Shown: positions 5,799 to 10,938 of the stretch, one piece after another
Position numbering within the stretch: position 1 is the stretch's first letter
Layout of the letters: each line of letters starts with the position of its first letter
NCBI GenBank assembly: GCA_964583825.1
Contig: CAZOXM010000131.1
Coordinates: 1-10,938, forward strand
Direction of reading: 5' to 3'
Source: GCA-1730015 sp964583825
GTDB taxonomy: Bacteria; Pseudomonadota; Gammaproteobacteria; Granulosicoccales; Granulosicoccaceae
DNA length: 10,938 bases
Position numbers and translations under genes: made by a program
The notes under the pieces: generated by a model
Seen by the model: the letters and a program-made list of their open reading frames with translations, nothing else
Told to the model about the DNA's origin: nothing
Database searches by the model: none

Positions 5799-7042
5799 TA
5801 CTGCTTGATATCAAGCGTGAAGCGACCACCAGCACCCAGTGACAGCACTGAAAAACTGTATTCGCCAGCGTCGATATCCGCATTGATCTCTGCCCGACCC
5901 TGGCGGGAAATCTCATAACTGATCGTGTTCCATTCGTCATCACGTTGATTATACTGATCAACAAATACGACCATTGCAGCGTCTTGGTTTGAAGTCAGTG
6001 TGACGTTAACCGGCCCATCGTAGAGTTCGACAGTATCGGTGTGCCCGGGCAGGAAGACTTCATCAAACCAACCGTACACTTCATCCTCGTAGCGATGCTG
6101 ACGGTTGCCTGTATCAGGTAACTGATCTCCCGGATTGCTGACTGCGTTATCGCCGGACTGCCCCTGCGGGTTATAGGCTCGCACAGGTGCGTAAGCGCTA
6201 ATCCAGTCATAGTAGCTCGACACGCGTGCATAAACGCCAGGCACTCCCGGCAGGCCGCATTCTTCACCGAAGCTCACAACACCTGCCTGTACCGTCTGAT
6301 TACCTCGCCTGACAAACAGCGGTCCGCCGCTGTCGCCATAGCACGAGTCCGCATCACCGGACGGACTGCCGGCGCAAACCATTGAGTTTTTATCGATCTC
6401 GTTGTCGTAGGCACGGTTACAGGTCTGGTGATCGACGACTGGCACGGATGTCTGTCGAAGCAGATCGCTGTAGGGTCCGGTCTCTGATACCTGCCCCCAA
6501 CCCGTCACTGTGGCGGATTCGCCATCGCGAGGCACCGGATTGAGCGCTGTGGGCAGCGTGATGGTTGCGGCGCGACTATCGTTCTCGAGTTCCATAAGCG
6601 CGAGGTCGGGATAGCCGAGTGTGCGGTAGTCCGGATGGATGATGAGTCTCGACACACCGATGCGTTCACCGTTGTTGTCGTTCAGGTCGATCTGCCCCAG
6701 CAACACATCGGTATTATTGGCCCGCCTGTCTTCCAGACAGTGGGCAGCGGTCAGCACCCAGTTAGGGGCGATCAAGGTCCCGCCGCAGAATTGCCCGTCT
6801 GCCGCACTGGATGCGGAGGCCTCCATCAGGGCCACCATCCACGGGTGGGATTTTTCGCTGCTGACGCTGCCGCCGACGACCAGCGGCGCCCTGTCTGGTC
6901 GCGAACTGGCATCGAGATCGCTGTTCTGCCCGGCGGAATCACTTTGAGATGTACGGCCACCTCCACAGGCTGCGAGTGTCAGCGCCAGAGTGATGGTTGC
7001 CAGAGTCTTTATGGAATAAGCTTGAGTACGAGTTGTTTTCAC
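5798..7042 (-). CDS. Trypsin-family serine protease, predicted lipoprotein
   Basis: This 414-residue protein is a chymotrypsin-fold (S1) peptidase. The N-terminus has basic residues, a hydrophobic stretch (11-25) and a lipobox LAAC with Cys26, followed by GGG and a polar linker, so it is predicted to be lipid-anchored in the envelope. The mature domain begins VVGG at 55-58, the counterpart of trypsin IVGG. The triad is His101 (TAAHC), Asp146 (YPDLALMEL) and Ser238 (GDSGGP). Asp232 sits at the trypsin 189 position and predicts cleavage after Arg or Lys. Cys86/Cys102, Cys208/Cys223 and Cys234 with a later Cys fit the usual disulfides. The residue before VVGG is Leu, so activation by a trypsin-like cut is not obvious. 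After about residue 295 comes a Gly/Asn/Pro linker and a C-terminal region (about 325-414, ending AGEYSFSVLSLGAGGRFTLDI) resembling a PPC-type beta domain. The start is GTG, with ggag 7 nt upstream. Its promoter falls in the assembly gap. Confidence 0.9.
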   Translation of the reverse strand: MKTTRTQAYSIKTLATITLALTLAACGGGRTSQSDSAGQNSDLDASSRPDRAPLVVGGSVSSEKSHPWMVALMEASASSAADGQFCGGTLIAPNWVLTAAHCLEDRRANNTDVLLGQIDLNDNNGERIGVSRLIIHPDYRTLGYPDLALMELENDSRAATITLPTALNPVPRDGESATVTGWGQVSETGPYSDLLRQTSVPVVDHQTCNRAYDNEIDKNSMVCAGSPSGDADSCYGDSGGPLFVRRGNQTVQAGVVSFGEECGLPGVPGVYARVSSYYDWISAYAPVRAYNPQGQSGDNAVSNPGDQLPDTGNRQHRYEDEVYGWFDEVFLPGHTDTVELYDGPVNVTLTSNQDAAMVVFVDQYNQRDDEWNTISYEISRQGRAEINADIDAGEYSFSVLSLGAGGRFTLDIKQ

Positions 7043-7058
7043 CGTGTGTCTCCAATGT

Positions 7059-7158
7059 NNNNNNNNNNNNNNNNNNNNNNNNNNNNNNNNNNNNNNNNNN
7101 NNNNNNNNNNNNNNNNNNNNNNNNNNNNNNNNNNNNNNNNNNNNNNNNNNNNNNNNNN
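7059..7158. other. Assembly gap (100 N)
   Basis: There are exactly 100 undetermined bases, the customary placeholder for a gap of unknown size. The regulator gene on its right still lacks roughly 75-80 N-terminal residues, about 230 bases. A promoter region for two divergent genes must also fit, so the true gap should be longer than 100 bases. Confidence 0.98.
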
Positions 7159-7628
7159 ACGGCGCGATTCTGATGCTGACCGCACTCGATGATGATATCG
7201 ATGAGGTCGCAGGCCTTGAAACCGGAGCGGACGACTATCTCGCCAAGCCGGTGCGCCCGCGCGTGTTGCTGGCGCGCATACGCGCCTTGTTGCGGCGACG
7301 GGAGGCCGGTAGAGGGTTGCCACAACCGGACTTCATCACAACCTCTCACCTGACTATAGACAGAAGCAATCGCAGTGTCACCGTGAATGACACCGCCGTT
7401 GACGTCACCGATGCCGAGTTCGCGCTGCTCTGGCTGTTCGCAGAACACAAGGGTGAAATACTCAGTCGCGATGAGATCAACAAAAGCCTGCGCGGTCTTG
7501 AGCACGACGGTTACGACCGGTCAATTGATCTGCGTGTGTCGCGGCTGCGAAAAAAAATCGGTGACGACTCGCGCGAGCCTGTGATGATAAAAAGCGTGCG
7601 TGGCAAAGGGTACCTGCTGACACCGTGA
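7159..7628 (+). CDS. rstA: RstA-like OmpR-family response regulator, 5' part lost in gap
   Basis: About 156 residues remain; the first complete codon is at 7161. The receiver domain is cut: it begins GAILMLTALDDD, which includes the switch Thr, and continues with GADDYLAKP, which holds the conserved Lys. The phosphorylated Asp and the acidic pocket must lie in the missing part. The winged-helix DNA-binding domain is complete, from HLTIDRSNRSVTV to the end. It contains DAEFALLWLFAEH, SLRGLEHDGYDRSIDLRVSR and a final VRGKGYLL wing. The LRG...YDGxDRSxD stretch, the LTIDxxNR strand and the kinase partner match RstA of enterobacteria by recall, which makes RstA a better name than generic OmpR. The TGA stop overlaps the GTG start of the kinase by 4 nt (GTGA), indicating translational coupling. 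It is divergent from the protease gene and may control it. Confidence 0.85.
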
Positions 7629-8989
7629 ACAAACTGTTATTCACCACAGTCTGCGGATTTATGCTGGCGCTCACTGCTTCTTCCGCGGCATCGTACTGGC
7701 TCGCGCTGCATCCACCATTTCAAATAGATTCGCAGGAAGTGACTGCCCGCCTTGAGGCAATGGGAGAACGCGTATTCGACGCATTGCGTAAAACCCCCGA
7801 GTCGAGCTGGGAAGACAAGCTGGACACTATCAAAGGTGTCGATGACTACTACATCGAATGGTTCGATTCTGACGACTACGACGGAGCGGTCGAGCAGCAG
7901 GCAGCATTATACGCCGGCAATCACGTCCTGCAGTACCTGACCGATGGCACACCGCTACTGGAAGTGTTAATCGGAAAAGAAGCCCTGGTTGTTGAACTGG
8001 TGCCGGTGCGGGGCTACAACAAACGCTTCTGGTTAAACGGTGCTGCGACGGTGCTGGTGGTGCTTATCATCGGACTGTTGGCGGCCTTGCTGACACTTGC
8101 ACCGACGATGAGCCGGCTCAATCGGCTGCGTACACTGGCGCAAAGGTATCGAGACGGTTTTTTTACAGACCGCAATACCGATCAATCCGCTGACGCGATC
8201 GGTGAACTTGGGGACTCCATCGAATCGATGGCAGACCGTGTCGACGGCCTGGTATCGGATAACGAACAGCTCGTTGAAGATCAGCGTCAGCTGATGCGTG
8301 CGGTGGCGCACGAGTTTCGTGCGCCAATGGCGCGCATGCGATTTGCCCAGGAAATGCAGAATCGCGAACTGAGCGACGAAGATCATGTGGTGTCTGAAGC
8401 GCTGGACGAACTGGATCACCTGGTGACAGAAGTGTTGCGTTACGCACGACTGCAACATGCCTCAGCAGATCTGCAATTGTCATCTGTACTGTTGTTAGAC
8501 AGCATGAAGCAGGCTGTCGGTGATGTGCAGGTATTGCGTCCGGAAGTAAAAGTGCAAATCGAGACGAACGGAGCATACCCCGCGGAGAAAATCGAACTGC
8601 AGGTAGATGCCCCTCAATGGCAGCGTGCACTGAACAACCTGATCAGCAATGCGTTAAAGTACACTGACACGAGCGTCACCCTGAGATATGAGCGGAAACA
8701 GGATTTGCTATTGCTGCATGTCGATGATGATGGTCCGGGCGTTTCCCAGGATGACAGCGCAAAGATTTTCGAGCCCTTTGTCAGACTCGACAGCAGTCGC
8801 ACGCGCACACGGGGAGGCTCCGGTCTTGGCCTCGCGATAGTGAAAGGTGTGGTGTTGAAACATGGCGGCAGCCTGTCCGTGACCCGCAGCCCTGAAGGCG
8901 GTGCAAGGTTTTCTGTTGCAATACCCGGCATTGTTCATACGCGACGAAATAAAGGCGTATTCAGGCGCAATCCGGTGCGCTCGCAGTAG
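7625..8989 (+). CDS. rstB: RstB-like sensor histidine kinase
   Basis: This 454-residue inner-membrane kinase is the partner of the preceding regulator. Transmembrane segments lie at about 4-27 and 137-159, enclosing a periplasmic sensor of roughly 108 residues. That sensor contains the LRKTP..SWEDKL pattern resembling RstB, and an acidic patch (WFDSDDYD, 79-86) that could bind cations. A HAMP linker follows at about 160-212. The phosphoacceptor is His229 in VAHEFRAPM, where the usual HELRTP is slightly altered. The ATP-binding domain has an N box NNLISNALKYT (337-347), G1 DDDGPGV (367-373), F box FEPFVRL (382-388) and G2 GGSGLGLAIV (397-406), all intact, so it should be active. The GTG start overlaps the regulator stop by 4 nt. 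The protein is slightly longer than E. coli RstB (433 residues). No terminator is obvious in the 135 bases before the convergent kinase gene. Confidence 0.88.
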   Translation: MNKLLFTTVCGFMLALTASSAASYWLALHPPFQIDSQEVTARLEAMGERVFDALRKTPESSWEDKLDTIKGVDDYYIEWFDSDDYDGAVEQQAALYAGNHVLQYLTDGTPLLEVLIGKEALVVELVPVRGYNKRFWLNGAATVLVVLIIGLLAALLTLAPTMSRLNRLRTLAQRYRDGFFTDRNTDQSADAIGELGDSIESMADRVDGLVSDNEQLVEDQRQLMRAVAHEFRAPMARMRFAQEMQNRELSDEDHVVSEALDELDHLVTEVLRYARLQHASADLQLSSVLLLDSMKQAVGDVQVLRPEVKVQIETNGAYPAEKIELQVDAPQWQRALNNLISNALKYTDTSVTLRYERKQDLLLLHVDDDGPGVSQDDSAKIFEPFVRLDSSRTRTRGGSGLGLAIVKGVVLKHGGSLSVTRSPEGGARFSVAIPGIVHTRRNKGVFRRNPVRSQ

Positions 8990-9124
8990 CGGAGGTTCTG
9001 CCGCGCAGACTCCCAGGCCAGTCACGATATAAACAAGTGTCAGTCACGAGTGCATGAATCCTGGTTGTTCGGGGAAAACCGTCACTGAGCAGATTACATC
9101 CCACCATTCCGGGTTGGGGGTGCA

Positions 9125-10234
9125 TCAATCCTGCCTCGCGGGGAGCTCAACGCAAATCACCAGCGCCTGGCCGCTGAGCCCGGCACTGACACTCCCCTGA
9201 TTGACCAGACACAGCTGTTTAACCACCGACAGACCCAGACCACTTGGATGCTCGTTCATCACCCGGGTACGGCTGTCAGACACGCGATAAAAACGGTCAA
9301 ATAAAAATGGCAGATGCTGCGCTTCGATATCCGGTGCTTCATTCGAAAAGTTCAGTTTGATCAGGCCATGTCGGATATCACCGGAAATATCAATTGTGCA
9401 ACGCGTACCCACTGAAGCGTAGCGGTACATATTCGAAAGCAAATTGTCTGTGATTTGCTTGAAAGCACCGGGTGAAATTTTCAGCCGGGTATTTTCATGA
9501 CCACCTGCATTCGCAAGCACAAGCGCAAGATCACGTTGCGCAAAGCGCGTATGCCATCTGGCCACAGCCTCCTCCAGAAGCAGGCCCGCAGTAACACTTG
9601 AATCATCACTAACACCATGTACCTCTGGCGAATACAGCTGCATGCTCTCTATTGTGTGCGTCAGCATTGTCAGGTGGCTGAGTTCTGCCGCCATGAGATT
9701 AAAGTAGCCCTCGTCCGCCTCAAACACACCGTCCTCCAACCCCTCGGTATATCCCTGTAAACTCATTATCGGGGTACGGAATTCATGCCCGAGATCTTTC
9801 ATAAATTGCGCGCGTCGCTGTTCCTCCTGCTCAAGCGCCGCCGCTAAGGCATTAAAGTTATCAGACAAGCGCCCAACCTCACCGCTTCCACTGGAGCTCC
9901 TCGCGCGGTAGTCCCCCTGACGCAGACGCTGTGTGCCAGCCGCGAGCGATCGCAACGGTCGAACTATTATCAGTGCAAGAACTACTGCCGCCAGAATGGC
10001 AAAGACCAGCCCAAGCACCACACTAAGCCACAGCTGTCGCTCAACATCGTCAACGTACATCGCATGCAGGCTGCCAGGTTCAATATTAAACGTGGACATG
10101 AGCCGTTCAGAATAAACACTGCTTTGCCGCATGAAGGTGACGTACCAGGCCATCGCCAGCAGTGCAATCACCAACACATTAGCAGCGATGATCTGAAGCG
10201 TCAGCCATGGCCAGTATCGAAAACGACTGAGCAC
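9125..10234 (-). CDS. BaeS-like sensor histidine kinase
   Basis: This is a second membrane kinase, the partner of the regulator upstream on the minus strand. I prefer the GTG at 10234, one base after the regulator's stop, giving 369 residues. A TTG at 10267 would add 11 residues and overlap the regulator by 32 nt; neither has a good ribosome site. Counting from the TTG: transmembrane segments at about 23-44 and 80-102, a short periplasmic loop of about 35 residues, and a HAMP region at 103-155. The phosphoacceptor is His161 in GHEFRTPIMSL, followed by an N box NLLSNMYRYA (275-284) and G2 PSGLGLSVV (341-349). The region from HAMP to H box (GDYRAR, DNFNALAAALEQEEQRR) and the FDRFYRV box resemble BaeS. 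The G1 box is unusual: NEAPDI at 309-314 where BaeS, as recalled, has DSAPGV, so one Asp and one Gly are replaced. The small sensor domain suggests sensing within the membrane or envelope. Confidence 0.87.
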   Translation of the reverse strand: MLSRFRYWPWLTLQIIAANVLVIALLAMAWYVTFMRQSSVYSERLMSTFNIEPGSLHAMYVDDVERQLWLSVVLGLVFAILAAVVLALIIVRPLRSLAAGTQRLRQGDYRARSSSGSGEVGRLSDNFNALAAALEQEEQRRAQFMKDLGHEFRTPIMSLQGYTEGLEDGVFEADEGYFNLMAAELSHLTMLTHTIESMQLYSPEVHGVSDDSSVTAGLLLEEAVARWHTRFAQRDLALVLANAGGHENTRLKISPGAFKQITDNLLSNMYRYASVGTRCTIDISGDIRHGLIKLNFSNEAPDIEAQHLPFLFDRFYRVSDSRTRVMNEHPSGLGLSVVKQLCLVNQGSVSAGLSGQALVICVELPARQD

Positions 10235-10235
10235 G

Positions 10236-10938
10236 CTACTGGCCGCTGTGAGACAACTTGTATCCAAACCCGCGCACGGTTTGAATCATGCCCCCGGCCT
10301 CCTCTCCCAGCTTGGTTCTCAGGTGGTGGACATGAACATCAATCGCTTTGGGGCTGACCGCATCTTCGTTGCCGTAAATCGTGGCAATCAGAATCCGTCT
10401 GTCGAACACGCGTTCCGGACGCTTCATGAATTGACGTAAAATCCGGTACTCATGCGGCGTCAGTTCGACCGTTTTCCCTTCCACCCGACAACTGCACTGG
10501 TGGTTGTCGAGTTGAATTGAGCCATGTGCAAGCACGGGTTGTGTTGCCGGTTCCCTCGCGGATCCCCGCTTTAGAATAGCTTCAACACGTGCCAGCAATA
10601 TCCGCGGAGAAAAGGGTTTGACCATATAGTCATCCGCACCTGCGTTAAACCCGTGCAGAATATCTGCCTCATTGCCAAGTGCAGTAAGAAAAAGTACCGG
10701 CGAATCACAACCGGCGGAGCGCAATGCAGCGGCGATCTCGATACCTGATTTTTTTGGCAACATCACATCGAGAATACAGATATCAAAATCCCGCGCAAGC
10801 GCGGTTTTCAGCCCCTTTGCACCGCATCTCTCCGTGACGACCTCATAGCTGGCACACTCAAGATAAGCACTGAGCAAATTCAGAATATTCTCATCATCCT
10901 CAACGACCAGCACAGATAGGGGTTGTCTGTTTTCTGTC
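10236..10938 (-). CDS. OmpR-family response regulator, BaeR-like, 5' end outside window
   Basis: This is the regulator of the second two-component pair. The first usable start inside the window is GTG at 10913 (225 residues), but the frame stays open to the window edge and reads TENRQPLS just before VLVVEDDEN. That looks like the normal short N-terminal lead of a BaeR-type regulator, so the true start is probably just beyond 10938. Numbering from the GTG, the receiver has the acidic pair in VEDDEN (5-7), phosphoacceptor Asp49 in CILDVMLP, Thr77 in LFLTAL and Lys99 in MVKPFSP, so it is complete apart from the lead. The winged-helix domain covers about 130-222, with LTPHEYRIL, AIDVHVHHLRTKLG and VRGFGYKL. 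The kinase gene starts at or before the stop codon, so the two are co-translated. The operon converges on the rstAB-like pair. Confidence 0.9.
   Translation of the reverse strand, partial: TENRQPLSVLVVEDDENILNLLSAYLECASYEVVTERCGAKGLKTALARDFDICILDVMLPKKSGIEIAAALRSAGCDSPVLFLTALGNEADILHGFNAGADDYMVKPFSPRILLARVEAILKRGSAREPATQPVLAHGSIQLDNHQCSCRVEGKTVELTPHEYRILRQFMKRPERVFDRRILIATIYGNEDAVSPKAIDVHVHHLRTKLGEEAGGMIQTVRGFGYKLSHSGQ

Noticed and set aside
6635..7192. Long plus-strand frames opposite the protease and across the N run
   Set aside because: They are antisense to a clear protease with a complete catalytic triad, and part of the translation is undetermined sequence.
8990..9124. Terminator between the two convergent kinase genes
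   Set aside because: I looked for a stem-loop with a T-run on either strand and found none that was convincing.
9050..9133. Direct repeats gtgcat(g/c)aatcctg at 9050 and 9120, and cagtcacga at 9019 and 9041
   Set aside because: Short and few, and one copy overlaps the end of a coding region. In 135 bases this could be chance, and no function is suggested.

Overview
The window looks like chromosomal DNA of a gammaproteobacterium. The ABC-F protein is a close YbiT match, there is an RstA/RstB-type two-component pair, and one gene carries a CmoM/SmtA-type methyltransferase domain. These assignments come from remembered family sequences and motifs, not from a search. Most of the window looks mid-50s % GC by eye. 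The first gene is visibly more AT-rich.

Layout. (1) Positions 1-1122 hold the 3' part of an unrecognised, probably exported protein. (2) Positions 1123-2374 are a repeat-rich stretch with one MAPEG-family membrane protein gene (1457-1876). Upstream of it are a degenerate repeat copy (about 1149-1268) and a 180-bp MITE-like element with 29-bp inverted ends (1265-1444). Downstream is a longer, hairpin-forming copy of the first repeat (1873-2121). The elements meet the host sequence at CTAG, and one of these CTAGs supplies the MAPEG stop codon. (3) Positions 2375-5554 hold a probable two-gene operon: ybiT (TTG start), then, 9 nt later, a HisA-like TIM barrel fused in frame to a CmoM-like SAM methyltransferase. 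The HisA half has lost both catalytic aspartates. This fusion is the most unusual item in the window. (4) Positions 5555-5797 form a convergent intergenic region with a short tandem repeat built on CCCGGG and a strong hairpin, probably a shared terminator. (5) Positions 5798-7042 (minus strand) encode a trypsin-family serine protease lipoprotein. (6) A 100-N assembly gap (7059-7158) hides the promoter region between the divergent protease and response-regulator genes and the start of the regulator. (7) Positions 7159-8989 hold an RstA-like regulator (5' part missing) overlapping an RstB-like kinase by 4 nt. (8) Positions 9125-10938 (minus strand) hold a second, BaeSR-like two-component system. 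It converges on the first and its regulator runs off the right edge.

Functional reading. Two sensor-regulator pairs of envelope-stress type lie tail to tail, and one is divergent from a secreted protease that could be its target. The ybiT-fusion operon pairs a ribosome-binding ATPase with a probable tRNA wobble-base methyltransferase, so a role in translation is the simplest hypothesis. What the dead HisA-like domain does there is open. No tRNA, rRNA, CRISPR array, integrase or transposase gene was seen.
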